The translations under genes and the position numbers were made by a program. From contig NZ_CBDFIX010000001.1 of NCBI RefSeq assembly GCF_965248315.1, positions 285,071-349,070 on the forward strand: a DNA stretch of 64,000 nucleotides, given 5' to 3'. The DNA is from Ulvibacterium sp965248315 (lineage in GTDB: Bacteria > Bacteroidota > Bacteroidia > Flavobacteriales > Flavobacteriaceae). Below the pieces are notes generated by a model that saw only the letters and a list, made by a program, of their open reading frames with translations, searched no databases and was not told where the DNA came from. Positions 52,816 through 63,273 of this stretch are shown piece by piece (the first letter of the stretch is position 1; each line of letters opens with the position of its first letter).

Positions 52816-54768
52816 TTATTTTGATGCTAAAATTCCTTTTTTGATTTGAACTATAGGGAATTCGGTTCTTCTATTGAGTTCCAATTCTTCTGGAGAACAG
52901 TCCTTTTTGCTAGTGCAATGATTTATAAGCTTCCTTTTGCCATAACCCTTATAAGACAATATACGCTCCTGGGGTACACCATTGGCGACTAGGTACTCGT
53001 AGGTAGATTTTGCCCTACTTTCCGATAATCTATCATTGTAGGCATGGCTACCTATGGGATCGGTATGTGCTTCGAGCCGTATGACCATATCTGGATAGGT
53101 CTTGGTCATAAGTTTTACCACTTTGTCCAATTCCAAAGCGGCATCTGGCCTTATATCACTTTTATTGAAATCAAAATAAATTTTGTTGAGATTAGCCAGT
53201 AGTTTTAAATCAAGAATAGGTTCCAGAACAATATCTTGCCTAATGATTTTGGTTTCATGGGGAGTGCTATGCGTATTGAAGAAGGTATTTTTATGTGGAT
53301 GTGTCCTTCTCACCGCTTCAATCATATAATTTGCGTTCCTGTTGATGGGCATTCTATAATAACCATTTTTGTCCGTCACGGTTTCTCCGGCCAAAGTATT
53401 GGTCTGCTGGTCGAACAATCTAATTTGTACACTGTCCAAAGGTTTGTTGTTCACACCATCCGTAACAAAACCCTCAATATCCAAAGATGGGGTGAATTTA
53501 AATTCATAGATATCATCGCTTCCTATACCACCTTCCCTATTTGAACTCACGTAACCGGAAATCCCGTTAGGGTCCGCATAAAACGCAAAATCATCGCTTG
53601 AACTGTTCATGGGTCTTCCCAAATTAATGACATCTACAATCTTGCCTTCGTCATCCGTTACAGTGGAAAATACATCCAATTGCCCAAAACCTACATGACC
53701 ATCCGAAGAGAAGAATAGCTTACCTTCTTGATTTACGAAAGGAAACATCTCATTACCCTCTGTGTTAATGACAGGTCCTGCATTTATTGGGGTTCCTATG
53801 CCACCTCGTTCATGAATTTCAGAATAATAGATGTCCGTACCGCCATATCCTCCGGGGCGATCGGATGTGTAATACATTCTGAGCCTGTCCGAAGTTACCG
53901 TAGGATGGCCATTGGAATAATAGTCGCTATTTATCCTAATGTTCCGGTTCACGGTCCATTCCCCGTCCTTTTGAATGGCACTGAATATTTTTAGATTTAT
54001 TTCTTTTTGGGCACCATACCCTTCCTTGTTATTGTAATAATTGTTACGGGTAAAGTAAATGATCGTATCATTTTTATAATCCGTTGAGAAAATCAATGAA
54101 CTCTCATGAAATTTTGAATTTACGTCCCCTGGAAGTTTTTCTGGGACGGAAAGTGAGTCCCCTTCCCTTAATACAAAAAGATCCAGCCAAGGTTCGTTGT
54201 TCCAGCCATATGCACTCCCTTCAACATCTTCTTTTCTAGAGGACGCGAAGTAAATGTGTTCGCCTCTTTTGAAAACCCCAAAATCACTTTCGGTAGAGTT
54301 AAAATCTGCAAGTTCTACCTCATACCGTTCCCTACTGTTAAAAACCACAGAGGCCAAGTTCCCATCTTTTAGAAAACGTTTTAACCTGGAATCATTTTTA
54401 TTGTATTTCTTGTATTTTTTCAACCATTTTTCCGCTTCTTTCTGTTCCCCATTGCTGTATAGGGCCATTGCATATTTAAAGTAATAGTCCGTAGGTAGAC
54501 TTGAATTGTGTATAACCGCTTCAAAATGTGGAATAGCCTTCTTGTAATCCCTGATCAATAGGTAACATTCAGCCAATTGTTGGTGGCCATAGGCCTCGTT
54601 GAATCCCCCTGCAACCATTTTTTCATACTCCTGTATGGCCTTTACATAAGAAAATTGGCCAAAGTAGTAATCAGCTCTTTTTTGCGCACCATACTGAGCT
54701 TGCAGGGATTGATTGGTGGCAAGAAGAAATAACACTATAAGGAATGTTTTGGCGTTGTTTTTCATCAT
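52816..54768 (-). CDS. OmpA family protein with TPR, PD40 and carboxypeptidase-regulatory domains
   Basis: 650-aa outer-membrane-associated protein: signal peptide (about residues 1-25, ending LQA-QY), TPR helices (about 30-135), a PD40/WD40-like beta propeller (about 170-430, with IYFASSRKED and YYTSDRPGGYGGTDIYYS), a CarboxypepD_reg-like domain (about 430-520) and a C-terminal OmpA peptidoglycan-binding domain (IYFDFNKSDIRPDA, LEAHTDPIGSHAYNDRLSESRA). This architecture is typical of the third gene in adhesin-PorP/SprF-OmpA sets of T9SS. It follows the PorP/SprF gene by 16 bp. Confidence 0.92.
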   Translation of the reverse strand: MMKNNAKTFLIVLFLLATNQSLQAQYGAQKRADYYFGQFSYVKAIQEYEKMVAGGFNEAYGHQQLAECYLLIRDYKKAIPHFEAVIHNSSLPTDYYFKYAMALYSNGEQKEAEKWLKKYKKYNKNDSRLKRFLKDGNLASVVFNSRERYEVELADFNSTESDFGVFKRGEHIYFASSRKEDVEGSAYGWNNEPWLDLFVLREGDSLSVPEKLPGDVNSKFHESSLIFSTDYKNDTIIYFTRNNYYNNKEGYGAQKEINLKIFSAIQKDGEWTVNRNIRINSDYYSNGHPTVTSDRLRMYYTSDRPGGYGGTDIYYSEIHERGGIGTPINAGPVINTEGNEMFPFVNQEGKLFFSSDGHVGFGQLDVFSTVTDDEGKIVDVINLGRPMNSSSDDFAFYADPNGISGYVSSNREGGIGSDDIYEFKFTPSLDIEGFVTDGVNNKPLDSVQIRLFDQQTNTLAGETVTDKNGYYRMPINRNANYMIEAVRRTHPHKNTFFNTHSTPHETKIIRQDIVLEPILDLKLLANLNKIYFDFNKSDIRPDAALELDKVVKLMTKTYPDMVIRLEAHTDPIGSHAYNDRLSESRAKSTYEYLVANGVPQERILSYKGYGKRKLINHCTSKKDCSPEELELNRRTEFPIVQIKKGILASK

Positions 54769-54784
54769 TTGATCTTTTTGGTTC

Positions 54785-55690
54785 CTAGAAGTATCTCGGA
54801 GATTTGGCAGGTCCTTTTGTTTGCTTGATTACTTCGTATATAAGAATAATTTCATGGGTGCCGCCGGTATATGGTCTAATGGAGGAGGTCGGTAAATCAT
54901 AGGCATAGCCTACCCTAATATCCTTAGTTATCTGATAGTCCATTATTGCACCAAAATTTGAGGCGTCGTTAAAACGATATGAGGCTCCCAACCAAAATTT
55001 CTCGTTAAACAAAAAGTTGGCGGTAAGGTCATACGTAGCCGGGGCCCCATTGGTGAACTTTGTAATCATGGTGGGTTTGAATTTGGTTTTTTCGGACAGA
55101 TCAAACACCAGGCCTCCAATAGCGTAATAGCTGTTTCGTTCCAGTGCCTGGAATTCCCCTTCGTTCAAATCCGTATTCAAGATTCTAGGAGAGGATACAC
55201 CGGCATACCATCTATTTGATCCGATGTAGAAGCCCGCGCCAAAATTTGGATTCCAACTGTTGAAGTTGGGGTTAAAAAAATTATCATTAGGATCTGGATT
55301 GTTTAGATTATAATTGGTAAGACCGGCTTTAAGACCAAAGGACATCTTAACTTCATCACTTACTGGAACAGTATAGGAAAAATCGCCATATAGGTAATTG
55401 GTGCTTTCAAAACCTAATTTATCGTTGATATAGGAAAAACCCAATCCAACCCTATCATTACGCAATGGTGAATGAATTGAAAATGTACTTGTTCTCGGAT
55501 TACCTTCCAGTCCTGCCCACTGATTTCTGTGGAGAACGGTCAAATTAATAGTCTCCCTACTTCCGGCGTATGCCGGGTTTACCGAGATGGTGTTATACAT
55601 GTATTGTGTAAATTGGGGTAATTGCTGTGCAGATATTACAGCGCTACTTAGAATACCAACAAAGAGCAATGCTTTTTTAAAACTGTACAT
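54785..55690 (-). CDS. PorP/SprF family type IX secretion system membrane protein
   Basis: 301-aa outer-membrane beta-barrel protein with a signal peptide (about residues 1-21, ending VISA-QQ) and the family opening LPQFTQYMYNTISVNPAYAGSR, followed by the HRNQWAGLEGNP segment and a barrel ending with GGTHEIILIYEV. In F. johnsoniae, SprF is required for secretion of the adhesin SprB encoded just upstream. Here the gene sits 317 bp downstream of a giant CHU_C adhesin, matching that arrangement. It forms a unit with the OmpA-family gene. Confidence 0.93.
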   Translation of the reverse strand: MYSFKKALLFVGILSSAVISAQQLPQFTQYMYNTISVNPAYAGSRETINLTVLHRNQWAGLEGNPRTSTFSIHSPLRNDRVGLGFSYINDKLGFESTNYLYGDFSYTVPVSDEVKMSFGLKAGLTNYNLNNPDPNDNFFNPNFNSWNPNFGAGFYIGSNRWYAGVSSPRILNTDLNEGEFQALERNSYYAIGGLVFDLSEKTKFKPTMITKFTNGAPATYDLTANFLFNEKFWLGASYRFNDASNFGAIMDYQITKDIRVGYAYDLPTSSIRPYTGGTHEIILIYEVIKQTKGPAKSPRYF

Positions 55691-55749
55691 GATGTCTAGG
55701 TTAAGATTTAGATTTTACTATACAATTAGCAGTAGGTCATTTTATACTT

Positions 55750-55757
55750 CAAAACTA
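55750..55757 (-). promoter_or_regulatory. Putative -7 box of the PorP/SprF-OmpA unit
   Basis: Minus strand TAGTTTTG, 59 bases before the PorP/SprF ATG, allowing expression independent of the adhesin gene. Confidence 0.4.
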
Positions 55758-55957
55758 TTAAGAACCCCTGCTAATCAATAATTTAGACGTTTAAACCACC
55801 CCTAAATTCGTTCTGATACATTAGTTTCGGCCAACTGTTATTTTCTCTGGATGTACAAGACATAAAATTCATAACCAATTGATAATCAGTTTTATGTAAT
55901 TACAGATCTATTCGTTTGAAGAAGCTTTTGGCTAACGTATCTATGCATTACATGTGA

Positions 55958-55990
55958 GGAAAGGCCAATCCTTAACGATTGTACCTTTCC
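55958..55990 (-). terminator. Hairpin downstream of the giant adhesin gene
   Basis: On the minus strand GGAAAGG-TA-CAATC-GTTAAG-GATTG-G-CCTTTCC forms a 12-bp stem with one small internal loop, 17 bases after the stop. No T run follows, so it may stabilise the mRNA end or attenuate transcription without fully terminating it. Confidence 0.5.
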
Positions 55991-56007
55991 TGCATGTTTT
56001 GAGCACT

Positions 56008-59000
56008 TTATCTATTGGAACCTAGATATATGTATCCATTGAAAGGTTCAAGTGTTTTGCCAACTTCTGTATCGGTCGCGGTAATAATATAGTAGTAGGT
56101 ACCTGCTGGAAGAACTCCCGAATTACCAAAAGAGCTTCCTGGTGATGAACCACCCCAATCATTCTGGTAATCTTTGGATGCATATACTTTGTCACCCCAT
56201 CTATTGAAGACCATCACATCAAAGACAAACTGGCAGAAATCGACTCCTCTTATCTCGAAATGATCATTGGTCCCATCCCCATTTGGGGTAACTGCTGTTG
56301 AAATCTCAATTTCATCGCGTCCACAGGGTACACAATCGGTATTTACAACTATGGCAAAGTCTACAAAGTATTTACATTCTCCACCTGTTGAGCTATAGGC
56401 AATCTTATATTCCCCCGGCTTGTGTTCAAAAGGATCAAATAGTGCGCCGTTCAATATTACCTCTCCCTCAAGAGTCATGAATTCACCATTGGTATGGAAT
56501 CCTTCTGGGAGGTAGTCCAACAGATTTATTGCCTCGTCTTCGACACAAATATCAATGGTCACTTCTACCAATTGTGGTTGCAGTACAAAGATGATCTGCT
56601 CAAAGGAAGCCGTATTTCCACAGGAATCGGTCACGTCCCAAGTATGGATAATCATAAAGTCATCCGAATCTTGTGAATCCTGTCGTTCCTGGCTGAAAAC
56701 TACTTGATAGTCTCCACAGCCGCCAGTAAATGTCAATTGTGGTATTTCCGGGAAGGTGTCGCCACAAAGAATAGTGATTTCTTCCTCAAAGGGATCAGCC
56801 ATGATCGGGCCAGTTGGGGGTACCGTGATTACCTGCATATGATTTACGGTATTACCGGCGCAATCACTTGCATTCCAGGTACGTGTAACGGTATATCCAG
56901 TAGCGCAGTTAGCGCTATTGGTCACTACTTCATCAAAGATAACTTCAATGTTGGGTTCGCAACTGTCAATAGCCGTTAGAACAATGGCTTCGGGCACTTC
57001 ATTACAGGCTACCGTCATGTCCTGTGGTAAGGCCTCTACAAAGGTTGGAGCAACGGTGTCCTCAATCGTAATTACTTGCGCATGCTCCCGTACATTGCCG
57101 ACACAATCCGTAATTGTCCAAGTTCTTGTAATTGTATATTCAGTGGCACATTCATCATCTTGACCCGAAATGTCTTCGTTAAGTACTACATTGATGGCAC
57201 AAGAGCTACTTGATGTAATATCCGCTGCTGGTGGTATGGTATCACAAGCTTCAATGGTACTATCCGTTGGGTAACCTTCATTGCCATCATTATCAATTAT
57301 ATTTATGGAAACTGTATCATTGGCCAAAAGATTCACCAAACTGGTTGAAATATCGCTTAGTACGACTTGGAAATCCTCCGTATCCTCAATGATAATATCA
57401 TCGATGATTGGAATGATAATATTCTGAGTATTTGGATTTCCTCCACCGAAGGTCAAGATTTGAGTGTTTGCGGGGACTCCCGTATAATCAAAAGGATCAT
57501 TTGCCAAGCCATCCGTTGTGTTGAATGCTACGGTAAACTCATTTTGTACATCAGCATTTAGGATAACATTTAACGAAACAGTTCCAGCACCTTCGTCAAT
57601 ATCAATAGATGTAACATCAAATTGAACGCCAAGAGAAGGATCAGCATCATCATCTAGAATAGAACCGTTTGCCTGTGGCGTGTTTATAAATACCAACGGG
57701 TTGGTGACACCGGTAAGGCTTATAATGTAATTCTCAGTGGGCTCTATGATAGTATCATCCAGTATTGTAATTTCAATTGTCTGGGTTTCTCCGTCATTTC
57801 CTAGGAAGGAAAGGATATCTGCTTGTGCATCAAAATCAGTGGCATCGGCAGTGCCAAAGGCTGTCTCGAAAGATACGTCAAATGGTTCTTGGTAGTTCCC
57901 TGTAAGGACCACCTCGAATATTGCCGTTGCGTCTGTCCCCTCTGTCACGGTTACGTTGGTGCTGGCGAATGATATGCCCGTACCCGGTACCGCGTCGTCG
58001 TCGTTTATGTTCCCGTTGGCCGAATTGGTGGCCTGTCCGTCCACGAAGCCTATGCCCAGGTTGGAGACGATGTTGGATAGCTGTACGGAGAACGCCTCCT
58101 GTGGCTCTATCACGCTGTCGTCCAGGATCGGCACGTCGATGTCGAAGGACTTGGATGTGGGGGTGAAGGTAATGGTCCCGGTCTGTGCCGTGAAGTCGCT
58201 TCCGTCCGTCGCGGACCCGTCTATGGTTGCGTAGTCTACCGATACGTTCCCTGCGATGTCCCCGTTCAGGTTCACGGTGAACCTTGCGAATGCGTCTGTC
58301 CCCTCTGTCACGGTTACGTTGGTGCTGGCGAATGATATGCCCGTACCCGGTACCGCGTCGTCGTCGTTTATGTTCCCGTTGGCCGAATTGGTGGCCTGTC
58401 CGTCCACGAAGCCTATGCCCAGGTTGGAGACGATGTTGGATAGCTGTACGGAGAACGCCTCCTGTGGCTCTATCACGCTGTCGTCCAGGATCGGCACGTC
58501 GATGTCGAAGGACTTGGATGTGGGGGTGAAGGTAATGGTCCCGGTCTGTGCCGTGAAGTCGCTTCCGTCCGTCGCGGACCCGTCTATGGTTGCGTAGTCT
58601 ACCGATACGTTCCCTGCGATGTCCCCGTTCAGGTTCACGGTGAACCTTGCGAATGCGTCTGTCCCCTCTGTCACGGTTACGTTGGTGCTGGCGAATGATA
58701 TGCCCGTACCCGGTACCGCGTCGTCGTCGTTTATGTTCCCGTTGGCCGAATTGGTGGCCTGTCCGTCCACGAAGCCTATGCCCAGGTTGGAGACGATGTT
58801 GGATAGCTGTACGGAGAACGCCTCCTGTGGCTCTATCACGCTGTCGTCCAGGATCGGCACGTCGATGTCGAAGGACTTGGATGTGGGGGTGAAGGTAATG
58901 GTCCCGGTCTGTGCCGTGAAGTCGCTTCCGTCCGTCGCGGACCCGTCTATGGTTGCGTAGTCTACCGATACGTTCCCTGCGATGTCCCCGTTCAGGTTCA

Positions 59001-62000
59001 CGGTGAACCTTGCGAATGCGTCTGTCCCCTCTGTCACGGTTACGTTGGTGCTGGCGAATGATATGCCCGTACCCGGTACCGCGTCGTCGTCGTTTATGTT
59101 CCCGTTGGCCGAATTGGTGGCCTGTCCGTCCACGAAGCCTATGCCCAGGTTGGAGACGATGTTGGATAGCTGTACGGAGAACGCCTCCTGTGGCTCTATC
59201 ACGCTGTCGTCCAGGATCGGCACGTCGATGTCGAAGGACTTGGATGTGGGGGTGAAGGTAATGGTCCCGGTCTGTGCCGTGAAGTCGCTTCCGTCCGTCG
59301 CGGACCCGTCTATGGTTGCGTAGTCTACCGATACGTTCCCTGCGATGTCCCCGTTCAGGTTCACGGTGAACCTTGCGAATGCGTCTGTCCCCTCTGTCAC
59401 GGTTACGTTGGTGCTGGCGAATGATATGCCCGTACCCGGTACCGCGTCGTCGTCGTTTATGTTCCCGTTGGCCGAATTGGTGGCCTGTCCGTCCACGAAG
59501 CCTATGCCCAGGTTGGAGACGATGTTGGATAGCTGTACGGAGAACGCCTCCTGTGGCTCTATCACGCTGTCGTCCAGGATCGGCACGTCGATGTCGAAGG
59601 ACTTGGATGTGGGGGTGAAGGTAATGGTCCCGGTCTGTGCCGTGAAGTCGCTTCCGTCCGTCGCGGACCCGTCTATGGTTGCGTAGTCTACCGATACGTT
59701 CCCTGCGATGTCCCCGTTCAGGTTCACGGTGAACCTTGCGAATGCGTCTGTCCCCTCTGTCACGGTTACGTTGGTGCTGGCGAATGATATGCCCGTACCC
59801 GGTACCGCGTCGTCGTCGTTTATGTTCCCGTTGGCCGAATTGGTGGCCTGTCCGTCCACGAAGCCTATGCCCAGGTTGGAGACGATGTTGGATAGCTGTA
59901 CGGAGAACGCCTCCTGTGGCTCTATCACGCTGTCGTCCAGGATCGGCACGTCGATGTCGAAGGACTTGGATGTGGGGGTGAAGGTAATGGTCCCGGTCTG
60001 TGCCGTGAAGTCGCTTCCGTCCGTCGCGGACCCGTCTATGGTTGCGTAGTCTACCGATACGTTCCCTGCGATGTCCCCGTTCAGGTTCACGGTGAACCTT
60101 GCGAATGCGTCTGTCCCCTCTGTCACGGTTACGTTGGTGCTGGCGAATGATATGCCCGTACCCGGTACCGCGTCGTCGTCGTTTATGTTCCCGTTGGCCG
60201 AATTGGTGGCCTGTCCGTCCACGAAGCCTATGCCCAGGTTGGAGACGATGTTGGATAGCTGTACGGAGAACGCCTCCTGTGGCTCTATCACGCTGTCGTC
60301 CAGGATCGGCACGTCGATGTCGAAGGACTTGGATGTGGGGGTGAAGGTAATGGTCCCGGTCTGTGCCGTGAAGTCGCTTCCGTCCGTCGCGGACCCGTCT
60401 ATGGTTGCGTAGTCTACCGATACGTTCCCTGCGATGTCCCCGTTCAGGTTCACGGTGAACCTTGCGAATGCGTCTGTCCCCTCTGTCACGGTTACGTTGG
60501 TGCTGGCGAATGATATGCCCGTACCCGGTACCGCGTCGTCGTCGTTTATGTTCCCGTTGGCCGAATTGGTGGCCTGTCCGTCCACGAAGCCTATGCCCAG
60601 GTTGGAGACGATGTTGGATAGCTGTACGGAGAACGCCTCCTGTGGCTCTATCACGCTGTCGTCCAGGATCGGCACGTCGATGTCGAAGGACTTGGATGTG
60701 GGGGTGAAGGTAATGGTCCCGGTCTGTGCCGTGAAGTCGCTTCCGTCCGTCGCGGACCCGTCTATGGTTGCGTAGTCTACCGATACGTTCCCTGCGATGT
60801 CCCCGTTCAGGTTCACGGTGAACCTTGCGAATGCGTCTGTCCCCTCTGTCACGGTTACGTTGGTGCTGGCGAATGATATGCCCGTACCCGGTACCGCGTC
60901 GTCGTCGTTTATGTTCCCGTTGGCCGAATTGGTGGCCTGTCCGTCCACGAAGCCTATGCCCAGGTTGGAGACGATGTTGGATAGCTGTACGGAGAACGCC
61001 TCCTGTGGCTCTATCACGCTGTCGTCCAGGATCGGCACGTCGATGTCGAAGGACTTGGATGTGGGGGTGAAGGTAATGGTCCCGGTCTGTGCCGTGAAGT
61101 CGCTTCCGTCCGTCGCGGACCCGTCTATGGTTGCGTAGTCTACCGATACGTTCCCTGCGATGTCCCCGTTCAGGTTCACGGTGAACCTTGCGAATGCGTC
61201 TGTCCCCTCTGTCACGGTTACGTTGGTGCTGGCGAATGATATGCCCGTACCCGGTACCGCGTCGTCGTCGTTTATGTTCCCGTTGGCCGAATTGGTGGCC
61301 TGTCCGTCCACGAAGCCTATGCCCAGGTTGGAGACGATGTTGGATAGCTGTACGGAGAACGCCTCCTGTGGCTCTATCACGCTGTCGTCCAGGATCGGCA
61401 CGTCGATGTCGAAGGACTTGGATGTGGGGGTGAAGGTAATGGTCCCGGTCTGTGCCGTGAAGTCGCTTCCGTCCGTCGCGGACCCGTCTATGGTTGCGTA
61501 GTCTACCGATACGTTCCCTGCGATGTCCCCGTTCAGGTTCACGGTGAACCTTGCGAATGCGTCTGTCCCCTCTGTCACGGTTACGTTGGTGCTGGCGAAT
61601 GATATGCCCGTACCCGGTACCGCGTCGTCGTCGTTTATGTTCCCGTTGGCCGAATTGGTGGCCTGTCCGTCCACGAAGCCTATGCCCAGGTTGGAGACGA
61701 TGTTGGATAGCTGTACGGAGAACGCCTCCTGTGGCTCTATCACGCTGTCGTCCAGGATCGGCACGTCGATGTCGAAGGACTTGGATGTGGGGGTGAAGGT
61801 AATGGTCCCGGTCTGTGCCGTGAAGTCGCTTCCGTCCGTCGCGGACCCGTCTATGGTTGCGTAGTCTACCGATACGTTCCCTGCGATGTCCCCGTTCAGG
61901 TTCACGGTGAACCTTGCGAATGCGTCTGTCCCCTCTGTCACGGTTACGTTGGTGCTGGCGAATGATATGCCCGTACCCGGTACCGCGTCGTCGTCGTTTA

Positions 62001-63273
62001 TGTTCCCGTTGGCCGAATTGGTGGCCTGTCCGTCCACGAAGCCTATGCCCAGGTTGGAGACGATGTTGGATAGCTGTACGGAGAACGCCTCCTGTGGCTC
62101 TATCACGCTGTCGTCCAGGATCGGCACGTCGATGTCGAAGGACTTGGATGTGGGGGTGAAGGTAATGGTCCCGGTCTGTGCCGTGAAGTCGCTTCCGTCC
62201 GTCGCGGACCCGTCTATGGTTGCGTAGTCTACCGATACGTTCCCTGCGATGTCCCCGTTCAGGTTCACGGTGAACCTTGCGAATGCGTCTGTCCCCTCTG
62301 TCACGGTTACGTTGGTGCTGGCGAATGATATGCCCGTACCCGGTACCGCGTCGTCGTCGTTTATGTTCCCGTTGGCCGAATTGGTGGCCTGTCCGTCCAC
62401 GAAGCCTATGCCCAGGTTGGAGACGATGTTGGATAGCTGTACGGAGAACGCCTCCTGTGGCTCTATCACGCTGTCGTCCAGGATCGGCACGTCGATGTCG
62501 AAGGACTTGGATGTGGGGGTGAAGGTAATGGTCCCGGTCTGTGCCGTGAAGTCGCTTCCGTCCGTCGCGGACCCGTCTATGGTTGCGTAGTCTACCGATA
62601 CGTTCCCTGCGATGTCCCCGTTCAGGTTCACGGTGAACCTTGCGAATGCGTCTGTCCCCTCTGTCACGGTTACGTTGGTGCTGGCGAATGATATGCCCGT
62701 ACCCGGTACCGCGTCGTCGTCGTTTATGTTCCCGTTGGCCGAATTGGTGGCCTGTCCGTCCACGAAGCCTATGCCCAGGTTGGAGACGATGTTGGATAGC
62801 TGTACGGAGAACGCCTCCTGTGGCTCTATCACGCTGTCGTCCAGGATCGGCACGTCGATGTCGAAGGACTTGGATGTGGGGGTGAAGGTAATGGTCCCGG
62901 TCTGTGCCGTGAAGTCGCTTCCGTCCGTCGCGGACCCGTCTATGGTTGCGTAGTCTACCGATACGTTCCCTGCGATGTCCCCGTTCAGGTTCACGGTGAA
63001 CCTTGCGAATGCGTCTGTCCCCTCTGTCACGGTTACGTTGGTGCTGGCGAATGATATGCCCGTACCCGGTACCGCGTCGTCGTCGTTTATGTTCCCGTTG
63101 GCCGAATTGGTGGCCTGTCCGTCCACGAAGCCTATGCCCAGGTTGGAGACGATGTTGGATAGCTGTACGGAGAACGCCTCCTGTGGCTCTATCACGCTGT
63201 CGTCCAGGATCGGCACGTCGATGTCGAAGGACTTGGATGTGGGGGTGAAGGTAATGGTCCCGGTCTGTGCCGT
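56008..63273 (-). CDS. Giant Calx-beta repeat adhesin with CHU_C domain, 5' end missing
   Basis: Partial gene of about 2420 codons, open at its 5' end. About 14.7 near-identical 121-aa Calx-beta repeats (VTVTEGTDAFARFTVNL, VDYATIDGSATDGSDF, IDVPILDDSVIEPQEAF, NINDDDAVPGTG; acidic clusters probably bind Ca2+) are followed by two diverged Calx-beta domains, Cys-containing HYR-like domains (VTRTWNASDCAGNTVNH), and a C-terminal CHU_C domain (VTPNGDGTNDHFEIRG, VFNRWGDKVYAS, GTYYYIITA, NGYIYLGSNR) for T9SS. By position relative to PorP/SprF it is a SprB-like surface adhesin. At 63274 the frame runs into the inverted copy and soon meets a stop, with no start codon or signal peptide. Confidence 0.88.
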   Translation of the reverse strand, partial: TAQTGTITFTPTSKSFDIDVPILDDSVIEPQEAFSVQLSNIVSNLGIGFVDGQATNSANGNINDDDAVPGTGISFASTNVTVTEGTDAFARFTVNLNGDIAGNVSVDYATIDGSATDGSDFTAQTGTITFTPTSKSFDIDVPILDDSVIEPQEAFSVQLSNIVSNLGIGFVDGQATNSANGNINDDDAVPGTGISFASTNVTVTEGTDAFARFTVNLNGDIAGNVSVDYATIDGSATDGSDFTAQTGTITFTPTSKSFDIDVPILDDSVIEPQEAFSVQLSNIVSNLGIGFVDGQATNSANGNINDDDAVPGTGISFASTNVTVTEGTDAFARFTVNLNGDIAGNVSVDYATIDGSATDGSDFTAQTGTITFTPTSKSFDIDVPILDDSVIEPQEAFSVQLSNIVSNLGIGFVDGQATNSANGNINDDDAVPGTGISFASTNVTVTEGTDAFARFTVNLNGDIAGNVSVDYATIDGSATDGSDFTAQTGTITFTPTSKSFDIDVPILDDSVIEPQEAFSVQLSNIVSNLGIGFVDGQATNSANGNINDDDAVPGTGISFASTNVTVTEGTDAFARFTVNLNGDIAGNVSVDYATIDGSATDGSDFTAQTGTITFTPTSKSFDIDVPILDDSVIEPQEAFSVQLSNIVSNLGIGFVDGQATNSANGNINDDDAVPGTGISFASTNVTVTEGTDAFARFTVNLNGDIAGNVSVDYATIDGSATDGSDFTAQTGTITFTPTSKSFDIDVPILDDSVIEPQEAFSVQLSNIVSNLGIGFVDGQATNSANGNINDDDAVPGTGISFASTNVTVTEGTDAFARFTVNLNGDIAGNVSVDYATIDGSATDGSDFTAQTGTITFTPTSKSFDIDVPILDDSVIEPQEAFSVQLSNIVSNLGIGFVDGQATNSANGNINDDDAVPGTGISFASTNVTVTEGTDAFARFTVNLNGDIAGNVSVDYATIDGSATDGSDFTAQTGTITFTPTSKSFDIDVPILDDSVIEPQEAFSVQLSNIVSNLGIGFVDGQATNSANGNINDDDAVPGTGISFASTNVTVTEGTDAFARFTVNLNGDIAGNVSVDYATIDGSATDGSDFTAQTGTITFTPTSKSFDIDVPILDDSVIEPQEAFSVQLSNIVSNLGIGFVDGQATNSANGNINDDDAVPGTGISFASTNVTVTEGTDAFARFTVNLNGDIAGNVSVDYATIDGSATDGSDFTAQTGTITFTPTSKSFDIDVPILDDSVIEPQEAFSVQLSNIVSNLGIGFVDGQATNSANGNINDDDAVPGTGISFASTNVTVTEGTDAFARFTVNLNGDIAGNVSVDYATIDGSATDGSDFTAQTGTITFTPTSKSFDIDVPILDDSVIEPQEAFSVQLSNIVSNLGIGFVDGQATNSANGNINDDDAVPGTGISFASTNVTVTEGTDAFARFTVNLNGDIAGNVSVDYATIDGSATDGSDFTAQTGTITFTPTSKSFDIDVPILDDSVIEPQEAFSVQLSNIVSNLGIGFVDGQATNSANGNINDDDAVPGTGISFASTNVTVTEGTDAFARFTVNLNGDIAGNVSVDYATIDGSATDGSDFTAQTGTITFTPTSKSFDIDVPILDDSVIEPQEAFSVQLSNIVSNLGIGFVDGQATNSANGNINDDDAVPGTGISFASTNVTVTEGTDAFARFTVNLNGDIAGNVSVDYATIDGSATDGSDFTAQTGTITFTPTSKSFDIDVPILDDSVIEPQEAFSVQLSNIVSNLGIGFVDGQATNSANGNINDDDAVPGTGISFASTNVTVTEGTDATAIFEVVLTGNYQEPFDVSFETAFGTADATDFDAQADILSFLGNDGETQTIEITILDDTIIEPTENYIISLTGVTNPLVFINTPQANGSILDDDADPSLGVQFDVTSIDIDEGAGTVSLNVILNADVQNEFTVAFNTTDGLANDPFDYTGVPANTQILTFGGGNPNTQNIIIPIIDDIIIEDTEDFQVVLSDISTSLVNLLANDTVSINIIDNDGNEGYPTDSTIEACDTIPPAADITSSSSCAINVVLNEDISGQDDECATEYTITRTWTITDCVGNVREHAQVITIEDTVAPTFVEALPQDMTVACNEVPEAIVLTAIDSCEPNIEVIFDEVVTNSANCATGYTVTRTWNASDCAGNTVNHMQVITVPPTGPIMADPFEEEITILCGDTFPEIPQLTFTGGCGDYQVVFSQERQDSQDSDDFMIIHTWDVTDSCGNTASFEQIIFVLQPQLVEVTIDICVEDEAINLLDYLPEGFHTNGEFMTLEGEVILNGALFDPFEHKPGEYKIAYSSTGGECKYFVDFAIVVNTDCVPCGRDEIEISTAVTPNGDGTNDHFEIRGVDFCQFVFDVMVFNRWGDKVYASKDYQNDWGGSSPGSSFGNSGVLPAGTYYYIITATDTEVGKTLEPFNGYIYLGSNR

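Larger units (their letters stand above)
55691..56007. other. 317-bp intergenic region between the adhesin and PorP/SprF genes
   Basis: Holds a hairpin behind the adhesin gene and a -7 box for the PorP/SprF gene. I see no small gene in it. Confidence 0.5.
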
